Below, one piece after another: positions 44,227 to 55,593 of a stretch of 64,000 nucleotides of DNA. The notes under the pieces are model-generated. The model had not been told where the DNA came from. It saw nothing but the letters and a program-made list of their open reading frames with translations, and searched no databases. The translations under genes were made by a program, and so were the position numbers. The stretch spans positions 87,874,871 through 87,938,870 of the forward strand of contig CM051455.1 in the NCBI GenBank assembly GCA_028274465.1, read 5' to 3'. Positions within the stretch are counted from its first letter, which is position 1. Every line of letters begins with the position of its first letter. This stretch comes from Plantago ovata (Eukaryota; Streptophyta; Magnoliopsida; Lamiales; Plantaginaceae).

Positions 44227-45835
44227 ATTGGTCCTATCCGATCTATTAATGGAACTACCGCCACTACAACAAGCCCCGATGATCATATATAAGGCTCCCA
44301 GAGCAGTCCCAATAACTCACAAGCAGCATACTCAGCCGACCGAGGCCAAACCATGGGGTAACATCTAGTATCACATCTTATTTTCTCATTTTCTTACTGC
44401 TAGGGACTAGCGTAAATTTCATGAGGGGGGATGGGATTTAAGTGATCTAGTGTTGTTAGTTTGGAGCTTGGTATTGGTAGGATGAGTATAGTACCTTGCA
44501 TGTTTTATCCGTCTGCATTTGCATTTGCACGTTTACTGCTTTCTTAGATTTTATTGGGTTGCATTCACTACATTCATCCTAGGATAGTCTTGCATGTTTT
44601 ATATGGAGTTTATTGCCGAATGTTTTGAACTTTTTTATTGGGTAGATCAACTAACTATGCCATTAATCATATGCTTCATCTCTATGAATTTGTTTGAGGT
44701 TTTTCTCGCTTGGCTTGTCACATTTATGTATTGCACTTAGTTAAGCTTGGTAGTCTCGACATCACTTAGTGGTGTTTTCTCTACTGCGGTTCACGAAGAC
44801 CTTTATAATAGGATGATACATGTTAGGGTATTATGGTTGTTTTCCCGAGTAATTATGTACCTAAGAGGCAAAAAGTCTTCACCATGCTTTGAAATTGCTA
44901 AATGCCTAGGAAGGAGGTAGTGTGAGGTTGTGTGATCCTTTGTTTATAACCTATTCTTCCTAATAGGTTTGGGGAGGGGGTTACACCATCATAGACTTGT
45001 TTTTCGTTTTTCATTTCCGTATCGTGAGTTTATTTTTCCTTTTCCGTAAATTTTGTACTCCAACCTATTCTTTCGAATAGTTTTGGAGAAGTCGTGTGAG
45101 TCATTTTCTCTTTTTTTGTTATGCTACTGCTGGCTAAAAAAATCGAAAAAAAAGAAAAAAAATTCCAGACAAAAAGAACAAAGAAAAAAAGAAACTGGAA
45201 AGAAAAAAAAAGAAAAAAGAGAAAAGACCCCAAAAAAGCAAGGAAGGGTCCAAAAAAGAAAGCCAAATAGCAGTTTAGCAAAGTTTTGTGTCTCATTTTC
45301 CAATTCTTGTAATGTTTGTAATCGTGTTGTAATTTTCTATTTTTTGTCTTTTGTTTTTGAGTGTCATCTGTTCTAGACCACCCTCGTCCTGCCATTGAGG
45401 AAGTGGTGAATAGCTTAAGACTTTACTTGAGAAATGGATAGAATAGGGGAGTGTTATCTTTTATAGGGAACCCTCCTTCGTTTGATGAGAGCCAGTACTG
45501 GTTCGACCTCTTTGAGGAAAAGTCTTAACATGGTGGAACAGCAGTAAGTCCTCAGTTTCATAGGCACGGGACAATCATTTATATCTTAGCATGCTTCATT
45601 ACGTCGTCACTGACTAGGTCCAGGTAGAGAATGTTACGAGAGACTATCTTGTCTTGACATAAGTGCTTATGTGGATGTGTATAAGTCAGTCGAGGTATTC
45701 TTCAACCTATATTCATGCTTTGATTTATATGGTTTTTGTTCATATGTTTTTTGATAGATTCAGTAGATTAGTTCATTTTATTTGGCATGAGACTCCATTT
45801 TGTGTCTTGCATTGTTTTTTGCATTAGAGTCTAGC
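44227..45835 (+). other. Ath-B 3' noncoding region
   Basis: Two hairpins with arms AACCTATTC/GAATAGGTT, each with one arm mutated: 44948-44969 (loop TTCC) and 45062-45083 (loop TTTC). Homopurine tract at about 45128-45268. The region ends abruptly at TCTAGCT (about 45835): polypurine tract and LTR start are deleted. No gene. Confidence 0.72.
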
Positions 45836-47069
45836 TCTATGATAATTTAGCTATATTTTAGTGCATTTTATTAGAATAGTGTCACGTTTCCCTTTAGTTT
45901 TTATTTTATAGATTTTGGTTGAAAAACGAAGATTTTCGGGCAATTATATTGAAGTTGACAAGGAATTGGTGTTCCAGAAGCCTATTTGGAGTATCTGAAG
46001 GTTTCCGGATAGGATTTGGAGTCTAGGGGTCGAATCTGGAGGTTAGAAGGCCACTAGAAGTCAGAAACCGAGTCCGAAAAGGGGAAAAAATCCAAAAACG
46101 CGTCGAAAACGAGGAATTCCGTGAATTTTACTCCCGGGCAAATCGCCCGGGACGTGGGGCGAATCGTCCCACACCAGGCGAATCGCCCGGTGTGTGGGGC
46201 CTTTCTCCCCACACAAATTCGAAGCCTATATATAGTTGCTCAGTTTTTCTTCGAAATTCATACTTTTCCAGACCTATTCTCTCACCTTTCTCTGTAGTTT
46301 TAGGTAGGAACTTCCCAGAGCCTGTTCTGGGGGTTCATAGCTTAGGAGACACTTTTTCATAGCAGTTTGGAGCTTGTAAGATCGCTATTCTTCGGAGACT
46401 GACAACCTTCGGTAACATTGTATCTTACAGTTTTTCAACTTATTTTTATATATCTTTCAACATGTTTTCTTCTGTGATTTCTGTTGATTGCATGACAACT
46501 ATGAGTAGCTAAACTTATCATTGGTGGTAGTATGTGAATTCTTAGCGACGGGTTGATAATCATGCTAATGGCTATATCGCGCATTATACTCCGTGTTATT
46601 ACTTTATTTCGTTGATCAGGCGCAACCTATATCTTCGTATGTTGATTAATTATTATGCACAATTGGACCCTCGTCGACCTATGCATATCTATATCTTCGT
46701 AGTGTTGAATAATTACGGAACACAATTGGACAATAGTGTTGACCTGTCAGTATCTATATCTTCGTAGTGTTTAATAATTACAACAGGACAATTGATTGAT
46801 CAAAGATCTCCATGCAAAAACCGAGGAATTTACGCATGATTATTAACCCGTTATGCTTTGAAGGACCATACTATCACAAAACCTTTGCTATTCCATCTGC
46901 TGTTTTTATATTCTAAATTAAATTTGATAAAGCTAGTTATAGTCCTTAGAGAACGACACTCGAGGTCATTCTACTGCTACACTACGGTTTTCGTTGTAGT
47001 CGTGAATTGCCTTTGGCTAAATAACAAATTTATTTCATTGATCCGGAACTGACAATCCCGCGTTCATCA
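45836..47069 (+). repeat. Ath-B 3' LTR, 5' end deleted
   Basis: Begins inside the LTR at CTATGATAATTTAGC, missing about the first 57 bp present in 4735-6020, and ends CGCGTTCATCA at 47069 next to the TSD TGTAT. GC boxes (about 46132-46210) are partly decayed; TATA at about 46230-46238. Confidence 0.9.
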
Positions 47070-47074
47070 TGTAT

Positions 47075-48930
47075 ACAGAAGCTTCACCAATCTTGACCAA
47101 TACGTTCTTCACAACGCCTTCGGGTCTCATAAAGGATCCATCCGCCAATTGCACAATAGCCTTATGCTCAGACAGTTTTCCAAGGCTACTCTTCTCAAAC
47201 ACATTCATGGGAGCACATTAGAGTAGGATCCCGTGTCTAGTGTAGCACGGACATCTTCAAGTTCACCAATCCCTAACTTAAACATCGAAACTTTGAGGGA
47301 GTGGCTCGGGATCCTCTTGCTCCTCTTCACTCTCGTCAGAACCAAGGTCCTTCTGTTCTTCCTTGGCCAGTGGGGGTTCTTCCTCCTTGCAACACTCGCA
47401 GTTAGCAACCTTGTTGATGGTGATTTCAACAGGTAGATCACCCACCAAGGTAAGGGACATCGACTTCTCAGTGTTGCTAGGAAGCTTCCCTTGCTCCCTA
47501 CTTGCTCCTCGGTCGATCAACTCTTGCATCTTTTGATGGGCAAGCCTAGTGCTCTCTTCCAACGGATCAAGCCTTTCCCTAGTCTTCTCAGAATCTTCTT
47601 CATAACGTTTGAGAAAACTTTGGGTGTGATCAACTATCTTTTGCAAGTTCTCCATCAGTAGAGCTGTCTTCGACTTCGGTTGCTCTTTTGGAGCGGGATT
47701 TTCGCAGTGGTCATTACCATAGTTAAGCCTACTACGGTCTTGGTTAGGGCCATAAGTTTGGCTAGCCGGTGCATATCTTTGATTGTTTCAGAACCCTCTT
47801 CTCCAAAATCCACTTCGAGGATTCCTACCATCTTGTCCGTAGCTAGCTTCTTGAGTACCCAATTCCGTAGCAAAGGCTTCCTCTTCACCTCGTTGAACCC
47901 AGTTGCCATCATCATATGCAAGCTCCGATCTACACATATGAGCTCCATGCCCATAGTTCTTGCATATTCGGCAAACCTCGTTAGACATAGCTGTTCCAGT
48001 GGCGCTCTTGAGGACTTGCTTCAATTCGTTGGTAAAGCACTCGAATCGATCCCCATTCCCCCCATACATAGGGGCTTCTTGAGTAGGTGGAGCTTCAGCT
48101 CCACGTCTCCTAATCATTGCTCTTGGGTCCTTGAACTGCGACCCCTTAGCAAGCGTTTCGAAAACTTCCCAGACGGCTTCTGCGGTTTCCTCCCAAATAT
48201 TGTCACGGCATTGGAAGTCCACCACTTGTTGGTTCTCGAAGGTTAGTCCATTGTAGAAGTGTTGGACTAGATCCGAAAGCTCAAAACCATGGTGAGGGCA
48301 CTTGTTCATGAGGTCTTGGAACCTCTCAAACGCGGTGTAGATGGTCTCATCATAGTCTTGTTTGAACCCAGTGATATGCGCCTTAAGCGCGGTAGTCAAG
48401 GTGTGAGGGAAGTATTTTTCCATGAAAGCTGAAAAATCCTTCTCCCAAGTGTCCAGCGAGCCCGCCGGTAGAGAGCTCAACCATGACTTGGCTCTGTCGC
48501 CAAGCCCCATAGCAAAAACCTTCATCCTCAACTCATCCGTTGTTATTTCAGCTCCGGGTCGTGGGAGTTGGTTGACGAAATCATCGATATCGTGCAAGTA
48601 CCCCATCACATCTTCCCTTGCTAAGCCATAGAACCTCGGAAGTTGTTGGAATGCGTGGTTCTTGATTTCCAGATCTCGAGTTGCAGACGAAAGATCAATC
48701 GCCGGTCCCCTAATACGATCCTTGGAGGGTTGAACCCATGCTTTCAGTGGTCTAGCTTCTGCCATTCCGTCGATTTCCTTGAAAAGACTGTGTAGAGATT
48801 CAGAGAAATTGGTATCCTCTATTTCCTCTAGTTTACGCCTTCGAAGTAGTCGCCTTCTTTGATGGTAGACTCTGTCGATCTCAGCAATTGAATCAGCAAG
48901 CGGTGTTCCTCTAGATCGTGTATGCCGCAT
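47075..48930 (-). pseudogene. gag: Ath-A gag-protease, 5' part
   Basis: MRHTRSRG start at 48930; gag domain (FSAFMEKYFPHT...), CCHC knuckle CRICKNYGHGAHMC, then the linker and LDTGSYSNVLP of the protease. Breaks: TGA near 47788 (WRRGF then stop), a one-base insertion near 47278 and a one-base loss near 47205 that returns the frame, and finally the Ath-B insertion inside the protease. The remaining 3' end is 4431-4734. Confidence 0.88.
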
Positions 48931-49055
48931 ACACTATCTGTAACAAACTAGGAAAGGAGTATCAGAGAGAGATTAAATAGGAAAACTAAAAACTACTAGA
49001 ACTAGGAATTGAATGCTGAAAATATAAAAAAGCTAAACAGAAAAAAGGAGTATAG

Positions 49056-49073
49056 TCCCCGGCAACGGCGCCA
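49056..49073 (-). other. Ath-A primer binding site
   Basis: Minus-strand TGGCGCCGTTGCCGGGGA, 3 bases from the LTR; tRNA-Asp type. Confidence 0.87.
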
Positions 49074-49076
49074 ATT

Positions 49077-50284
49077 TGATGAACTGGTTTTAGAACTTGT
49101 CAGATTCTAGTTAATCAAATAAATTTGTATTTAGCCAAAGGCAATTCACAACTACAACGAAAACCGTAGTGCAGTAGTAAAATAACCTCGAGTGGTCGAT
49201 CTCTAAGGACTATAACTAGCTTTATCTAATCTAACTTAAGAATATAAAATCAACAGACTACTTAGCAAAGATTTTTCTTAACAGGTAATGGAGATTGGTG
49301 ATAGTATGGTCATTCAAAGCATAGCAGGTTAATAATCATGCATGAAGTCCCCGGTTTTGCATAGAGATCTTTGATCAATGAATTGTCCAATTGTGTCCCG
49401 TTATTATTCAACACTACGAAGATAGAGGTTTTAGATAGATCAAAGAAATAAAGCAATAACTCAAAGTATAATGCGCGATATAGCCATTAGCATAATTATC
49501 AACCCTTCGCTAAGAAATCACATACTATCACCAACGAGAAGTTTAGCTACTCATAGATGTCATCCAATCAACAGAAATTATAGCAAGATTGATTGAAAAC
49601 ATGTTGAAAGATATATAAATATAAATAGAAAAACTATAAGATACAATGTTACCGAAGGTTGTCAATCTCCGAAGAATCGCGATCTTACAAGCTCCAAAAC
49701 GCTAAGAAAAAGTATCTCCTAAGCTAAGAATCTCCAGAACAGGCTCTGGAGATTTCCTACCTAAAACTAATGAGAAAGGTGAGAGAAAAGGTCTGAGAAA
49801 GTATGAAAAACGGAGAAAACTGAGCAACTATATATAGTGATTCGGCAGGTGTGGGGCGAGTCGCCCCACACACCGGGCGATTCGCCTGGTGTGGGGCGAT
49901 TCGCCCGACGTCCCGGGCGACTCGCCCGGAACCTCCAGCCGGCCATATACGCGTTTTCGATGTGTTTTTGGATTTCTTCTCCTTTTCGGACTCGGTTTTT
50001 GCCTTCTAGTGACCTTTTAGCCTTCAGACTCGACCCCTAGACTTCAAATCCTATCCGGAATATTCTGGATACTCCAAATACGCCTTCGGAACACCAATTC
50101 CTTATCTACTTCAATATAATTGCCTGGAAAACCTCGTTTTTCACTCAAAACCTGTGAAATACAAACTAAAGGGAAACGTGACACTATTCTAATAAAATGC
50201 ACTAAAATATAGCTAAATTAACATAGAGGCTAGCTAAATTGGTGAAAAAAGACTCAAATGAAAGTGTAAAATACACATTCATCA
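49077..50284 (-). repeat. Ath-A 5' LTR
   Basis: 1208 bp, TGATGAATGTG (minus, at 50284) to CCAGTTCATCA (at 49077). Four GC palindrome units at about 49852-49922, one more than the other Ath-A LTR, next to a TATA at 49829-49836. Confidence 0.92.
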
Positions 50285-50672
50285 CATTCGACGACACATC
50301 TCATGATGCTGAGAATGTTAGACCAAGTTCACCAATCACTTCTATTAACAAAGTCCAACTGGTGCTGACTGACCTAAGCCAGCAAATGGGTATGGAGATT
50401 GATGACAACTCCAACAAGTCAGTGGACCTATTCATGACTAGTAGTGAACTTAGAGGTCTAGATGTTTCTGCTCAACTTTTCAATTCAAAGACAAGGGAGA
50501 TTTCTAAATCTGCACAACCTTCTCAAATAGAGCAAGAGAAGAAGTCTGCTGAAGAACAAGTCCCAGATAATGAAGATGTTATCAATGCTGAAAGGACTGA
50601 GGCACCACCTGCCATTCTTCAACAGGTAGTTAACTCAGATATAAGCAAAACTTCACTATCTGAAACTTTATC
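50285..50672 (+). pseudogene. Sire-E env-position ORF fragment, left
   Basis: Open frame matching Sire-D 36960-37310 (HDAENVRPSSPITSINKVQLVL, NKSVDLFMTSSEL). It retains the residues lost from Sire-D after SSEL. At 50626 begins the 75-nt intron-like segment (GTAGTT), which Tek-F interrupts at 50673. The upstream part of Sire-E lies outside the window, beyond Ath-A. Confidence 0.75.
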
Positions 50673-52111
50673 TGTAACGGTACGGTAATTTTGAAAACAA
50701 TATTTAAATCGAATAATCGAACGGTTCTTTAAAAAATACGGTAAGTAAAGGTTTTGGCTCTCAAACGAGCTTACTAATCAAGAGAAATAAATGCAGAAGC
50801 TAAAAGATAATGAAGTTCAATGGAAAATAACAAGTGAAGACAAAACTTCTTCTTATTTGAAATCAACTCAAACCGAAAATCCCCCACACTCTCGAGTCGC
50901 CAGACGCCTACTAGAGCTCATCGGTAGTCGAACCTACAAGGAAGTATTTTGAAACGAGTGGTGAGATAAAGGATCTCAGTGGTGCTCATGCAATGTTGGT
51001 TTCATGCAATTTTGAAGAAGATATTTCAGTTTAAAGACATGCAAATTACAGGCAGTGAATTCAGATAACAATCAGTTCAGTAAACAAGAAAATCAATCGG
51101 TTAAGATGTCAGAAAACAGTAAGTCAGTGGTGCTGAAAACAGCACAGTAATAGTTGGTGCAGCCCGCCTTGTTGCTCCTACTCCCAATAGCCCTTATCAC
51201 CCCGTCTAGAAAGATCAATTCTAGCCAGTACAGTGTCCTGCGTACGTTCAGGAAAGTCCTACGACCCAAATAGACCTCAGCGACTTCTGCCTCGCGCCTT
51301 AAGGGATTAGACTAGGCAACTCATAAATAAACCTGATAGTCAACACTACCCAAGTCTACCTACTCGTCAACCTAATCGACCGGTCAACAGTTAACAGTAA
51401 ACAGTGCTCGGAAACCGAGAAAGTTATTAGAAAACAATTGGCAGTTAAGAAAACGGTAGTCAGTTGAATAGGTAGTTAGGCAAGCAAACAATAACATGCA
51501 ATAGTACAGTACACTAATCAATTCTCACAGTTCGGTGGCTAAGGTGTCATGCATAGTATTTTAAACGAGCGATTATACTTATGAAAGTAACATGCAGGCA
51601 TGTATACATATGGAATAGGAACAGACAATAAGCATAATAATACGGTAAACAGGTAACACATAACTTCCTTGTAGTTTTGAAAACAGATAGAAACACTCAC
51701 CTTAAATAGTGCGAGCAAGAACCACGGAGAGAACAACGAATTACGGAATAACGGACTGATCACCTATATAGAAAACGACTAGTTACTATCTAGGATTCGA
51801 AAGGCAAGTCGAAATTGTAAAAGTTAAAAGGTCGAAGAAAAGGTTGCGAAGGTGGGGTTCCAAGTCGAGACCTTAAGGTTAAACTAAACCTTACTAAACC
51901 AACTAGGCCAGTCAATCACTTAGTAGCAAAACTTTGGGGAGAATGACTTGAAGGTCACTTTTAAAAAACAACAAACTTGAAACGGTTCGTCTAAAATATT
52001 CAAACCAGTTCGGTTGTTCATTAAATAGAAAGGTTAAGCTCAATCATTTTCGCAAAATCTATTTGGTAGATGTACTCTACGCAGTTTCACAATCCAAGAG
52101 GGGTAGGGCAA

Positions 52112-52447
52112 AAGTCAACAGTCAACAATCAAACCTAATTATCTAGTCCAAAATCTGTCCAAGGGCAAAAGCGTCAATTCGCAGTCAACAGGGGCAATCC
52201 TGTAATTTTAGAAACTTAGGTCCACGGTCAACAGTCAATCAAGTAAACAAAGTCAAGCGGTCAACACTGTCCAGAATATACGAAAGGGTAAAACGGTCAA
52301 TTCGAAAATGTAGTCAACTATCAAACGAAAATTCAGTCCAACCGCAAGGGTATAACGGTCAACAATCCTTTCAGGGGTAAAATAGTCAATTTCTGAATCT
52401 CACAAGGGTATAACAGTCAATTAAAAGACAGGGGTAAAATGGTCAAG
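52112..52447 (-). promoter_or_regulatory. W-box-like TTGAC cluster
   Basis: 14 TTGAC cores (minus strand) in about 340 bp, 13 followed by C or T, many within a degenerate module GGGTAWAAYRGTCAA on plus. Repeated in the other LTR (57162-57497). WRKY factors bind TTGAC(C/T); whether these act is unknown. Confidence 0.55.
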
Positions 52448-53175
52448 TCCAGATTTCGTAGGGGCAGAATGGTCCAGAAATCAAAAAGTAAACGAAGAAG
52501 AAGAAAAAGGAAACGAGATTTACCTTCCAAAATGGGAAAACGGGATCGTATCTGTTACCAACCAACAAACAAGAAACACGGGATTTAATCCCAAAACACG
52601 AATCAGTAAGGGTTACAATCTCCAATTGAATTCGAATGAACAAAAAGCTGAACGGGAGCGAAGCCTTACCAAACGACGAATGAAACAAAGCACGTCCGGA
52701 GCGAAACGGAAACGGAACAGAACGGGATCGAGATGAACCGGCGGCAGAACGGAATCGCGACGGCGGCGAACAGGAAGCAGAAGGCGGTGCGGCACGACAG
52801 GATGGGGCGGCGAAATGGTCGGCACGGACGAGACACGGACCGCGAACGGAATTGGGCGAGCAACGAGCAGAACCGGAGACGAAGCGCGAACGGATCGGAG
52901 CAGATTGGAGTGGGTCGGGGCGGAGGGATGATGAAGATGAGATGAAGATTGGTTGATGAAGATGATGATGGATCGGTGATGGATACGGGTGAGAGATGAT
53001 GAAGAGATGCAAGGTGGTGATGGTGATTTTGGTGGTGGCCGTGGGTGGTGCTGTGGTGGTGAGGAGGTGGTGCCGTGGTTGTGCACGGCGGAGGGAGAGA
53101 AGAGAAGAGAGCGAAAGAGAGTATAGGGGGAGGCAAAATGAAGAATGGAGGAAAATGAAATGGAGACAAACATAC

Positions 53176-53247
53176 TAGGTTTAGGGTTAGGGTTTGAAGA
53201 CTTGGGCCATCAGATGGGCCTCACAGATTGGGCCACGAAATTGGGTC
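53176..53247 (-). promoter_or_regulatory. Telo-box and site-II promoter block
   Basis: On the plus strand, TTTAGGGTTAGGGTTT (53179-53194; a double telo box on minus), then TGGGCC at 53203, 53215 and 53229 and TGGGTC at 53242. The partner LTR (58226-58297) has TGGGCC at all four. In minus sense the site-II elements precede the telo box and then a pyrimidine-rich leader, as in plant ribosomal-protein promoters. Confidence 0.6.
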
Positions 53248-53425
53248 TTTCTAATCAGCTTACTAGCTGATCCAAAATGGAACGAAAAGAATTAATTCAA
53301 CGCGAACTCTCTAATGACGAACTCGAATGCGCGGGAATGAAATTAAATAATTACCACATAAAATAAATTACTTAGTTAATTAAATACTTAATATTAAAAA
53401 AATAAATAAAATACGGGGCATTACA

Positions 53426-53463
53426 CTCCACCCCCCTTAAAAGAAGTTTCGTCCCCGAAACTT
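53426..53463 (-). other. Tek-F polypurine tract and hairpin
   Basis: Minus sense: hairpin with arms AAGTTTCG/CGAAACTT and loop GGGA (53444-53463), then TTTTAAGGGGGGTGGAG up to the LTR. Confidence 0.85.
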
Positions 53464-53737
53464 ATCTAGCGTAAATTCAAAGAACAAGGAACGCAGAACG
53501 AAAGAAAAGAAATCGAAAGTCTTCAAGCTTCAAGCATCGGAATAGACGATCATACTCGCAATTCAAAAGTTAACGGAATCCGTAACTAGCCTAAAGGAAA
53601 CGGAGCCTACTTCTTCAACTGAATGATTCAAAGTAATCAGTCCTCACTAGGCCGTCGAAAAACAACTTCCAGTGAATCTAGCCTAAGGATAAAAATGCAG
53701 ATCGATAGCCATACCAAAACTTCAAAAGAAATTTCTC
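53464..53737 (-). other. Tek-F 3' interior
   Basis: 274 bp of A/T-rich sequence between the gag stop and the polypurine tract. In autonomous relatives several kb of pol would lie here. No gene seen. Confidence 0.6.
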
Positions 53738-54901
53738 TTAATGAAGCGTACCTTTTGCTACATCTGCCGAGGAAGGCTCACGTGCAAACATGTTGTAAAC
53801 TCTCGCCTTGGCTTTGGTACCACTTCCTTGGCCCTTCGAAGTCGTGGCTCTAGATCTTCCTTCTTCAGCCAGAGAGTGACGTCTCGGACAATCGTTCACC
53901 TTATGATCTCTGCTGCCACAAGCCAAACACCAACCCTTCTTCTTCCAGCAGTTTCTTTCCTCGTGAGTAGTTCCTCCACAGAAATTACAATTTCTCCTAG
54001 GTGACTCTCCAGTGTTATCAGCAAGTTGACGAGGTCGACTTTCTCGATGATTGCGAGGATACTTGGATGGAGACCGACGATCCTTGTTATCTTTTCTACT
54101 TCTGTGATCAGAACTTCTTTTTCGAGATCGTTGGGGTTCAAAGCTATCGAGTTCTCCCAAACCACTCTCCACTTCACCAGCTATTTCCACGGCTTTCGCA
54201 TAGGTTGACAACTCGATCCCAAACAGGCTGTATCGGATTTCCGACTTCAAACCCTTCACAAAGAGACGTACCTTCTCCCTCTCGTCATTTTCAAAGTGTG
54301 GGACGTACTTCAATAATCGTGTGAACTCGGCGTCGTAGTCAGCGACATTCATCTCGCCTTGCACCAAATCGTGAAATTCGTCCCTCCTGTTCTCACGAAC
54401 CAAACGCGGCACGAACTTGTCGGTGAACTCTCTTTCGAAATTCGCCCAAGTGCGGGCAACGTGTCCTTGTCTCCACTTCGCTTCCACTGTTCTCCACCAA
54501 TTTCGTGCTCCACCCTCGAATTGGAAAGCTGCTAACTCGATCTTCCGTTCATCAGGATAATGCAAAATCGAGAATAGATTCTCCATGCTTTCCAACCAAA
54601 GCTCAGCCTTACGAGCATTCGGTGCTCCATCAAACCTCTCAGGATGAAAACGAGCAAATCGTTCGGCTGCTTGGTCGATCGATAGTGGTGGCGGCGGTGG
54701 CGGTGTAACCGGTTGAGTTGGTGGTGGCCTAACGCGGCGCATGGTCTCACTAAAATTTCCCAAAGCAGCAATGATCCGCTCAACTTGGTCCGAACTGCCA
54801 GCACTGTCGTTGTTGTCACTGATGGGGCTGCTGTTGTTGGTGTTGTTGTCGCCATTGTTGCCGTTGTTGTTGCCGCTGCGAGTGTTAATCCGTGGAGCCA
54901 T
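53738..54901 (-). CDS. gag: Tek-F gag
   Basis: 387 codons, uninterrupted. Disordered Asn-rich N-terminus, polyproline stretch (about 59-72), gag capsid domain (FQFEGGARNWWRTVEAKW to GLKSEIRYSLFG, about 126-230), basic R/K/S linker (258-292), and two CCHC knuckles (C305, C308, H313, C318 and C325, C328, H333, C338). It ends after VYNMFAREPSSADVAKGTLH, where relatives go on into protease; so the protein stops just before protease and pol is deleted. Start chosen at MAPRINTRSG, preceded by leader sequence. Probably translatable, and could be packaged in particles of an autonomous relative. Confidence 0.87.
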   Translation of the reverse strand: MAPRINTRSGNNNGNNGDNNTNNSSPISDNNDSAGSSDQVERIIAALGNFSETMRRVRPPPTQPVTPPPPPPLSIDQAAERFARFHPERFDGAPNARKAELWLESMENLFSILHYPDERKIELAAFQFEGGARNWWRTVEAKWRQGHVARTWANFEREFTDKFVPRLVRENRRDEFHDLVQGEMNVADYDAEFTRLLKYVPHFENDEREKVRLFVKGLKSEIRYSLFGIELSTYAKAVEIAGEVESGLGELDSFEPQRSRKRSSDHRSRKDNKDRRSPSKYPRNHRESRPRQLADNTGESPRRNCNFCGGTTHEERNCWKKKGWCLACGSRDHKVNDCPRRHSLAEEGRSRATTSKGQGSGTKAKARVYNMFAREPSSADVAKGTLH

Positions 54902-55367
54902 CCTATCGCAATTAGTCTAATGTAAGTAACGTAACTAACGTCCTCGAGTGAAACTATCCTAAGGCGTTACAATCTTAAGGCCAAACTATTGCATAAATGA
55001 GAACTTAAAGCATGCGATCAATAACGTTAAAGGTGACATACTTTTAAATAGAACACATAAACAACATGCATTTAAGGCAACATAATCAATTGGATAGTCT
55101 CAATAATAAAAGCAAACAGGGTCAACCATAGTATCATGCAAAAGTACGACAATTCCAACTAAGCAGACAGATAAGTCATTTGAAAACTTTAGGACAAAAC
55201 AGAGTAAGTCGGTCAAGAACTCAGTCAATGGTCAATTTTAACAACAGTACGACATTCTCTAAAAACAGGACAAAGACCACTCAACCTATGCAGCGACTCG
55301 GACCCTCACACACACACACCCCAAAGGCCAGAAGATCATATCCTAGCAAGCTTGAGTTTGCACTCAA
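54902..55367 (-). other. Tek-F leader
   Basis: Untranslated sequence between the second primer site and gag; includes a short CA run at about 55309-55320. No gene. Confidence 0.6.
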
Positions 55368-55379
55368 GCTCTGATACCA
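55368..55379 (-). other. Second primer-site motif of Tek-F
   Basis: Minus-strand TGGTATCAGAGC, two bases after the mini-LTR end. Initiator tRNA-Met type. Confidence 0.75.
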
Positions 55380-55381
55380 TT

Positions 55382-55593
55382 TGTAACGACCCGACCAATC
55401 CGGCCGGCGTGGTTACTCCTGGACGGACCCACACACGTCTCAACAATATGATATTGTCCGCTTTGGGCCTGAGCCCGCACGGATTTGCTTTTGGAATCAC
55501 CCAAAAGGCCTCATACCATGTGAGAGTGGTGGTCTAACATATATACCCTTTATTCCAATCACTCTTAAGCGATGTGGGATGCGGGGCATTACA
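55382..55593 (-). repeat. 212-bp mini-LTR inside Tek-F
   Basis: Minus sense TGTAATGCCCCGCATCCC to GGGTCGTTACA, so it has LTR-like ends. A polypurine tract (CTTTAAGGGGGGTAGTT) lies before it and a primer site after it. Size and the CCCACATCGC and CAAAGCGGACAATATC words suggest a TRIM-type LTR; the family is not named with certainty. Confidence 0.65.

Larger units (their letters stand above)
4735..47069 (+). mobile_element. Ath-B, Athila-like element inserted in Ath-A gag
   Basis: Complete plus-strand element: 5' LTR 4735-6020, tRNA-Asp-type primer site, gag-protease, second-ORF remnant, 3' noncoding region, 3' LTR 45836-47069. The TSD is TGTAT at 4730-4734 and 47070-47074, interrupting the Ath-A protease region. 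Sire-D sits inside it at 8321-42391; without Sire-D the element is about 8.26 kb. It has no polymerase or integrase. The polypurine tract and the first bases of the 3' LTR are deleted, so this copy is dead as well as non-autonomous. Confidence 0.9.
47070..50284 (-). mobile_element. Ath-A, 5' half
   Basis: Contains most of gag-protease, leader, primer site and 5' LTR of the outer element, on the minus strand. Its right edge at 50284 abuts the Sire-E downstream ORF. The TSD of Ath-A cannot be tested, since the left flank is outside the window. Confidence 0.88.
50673..53425 (-). repeat. Tek-F 3' LTR
   Basis: 2753 bp. It holds a site-II/telo-box promoter block (53176-53247), a GC-rich, pyrimidine-rich leader (about 52440-53170) with accidental long frames, and a TTGAC-rich stretch (52112-52447). 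By eye it differs from the partner LTR at about 32 positions, many in CpG-rich parts. Confidence 0.93.

Noticed and set aside
52443-53173. Three overlapping minus-strand frames of 167-189 codons in the Tek-F LTR, repeated at 57493-58223
   Set aside because: Low-complexity Ser/Pro/His/Arg from a GC- and pyrimidine-rich leader, open in all three frames. No domain; differences between the LTRs do not respect codons.
53176-53194. Interstitial telomere repeat
   Set aside because: Only two to three units, in a promoter context with site-II elements; a telo box fits better.
55309-55320. CA microsatellite
   Set aside because: Only about six dinucleotides; too short to list.
55382-55593. Cassandra TRIM
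   Set aside because: Size fits a TRIM, but I see no 5S-rRNA-like promoter sequence, the hallmark of Cassandra.
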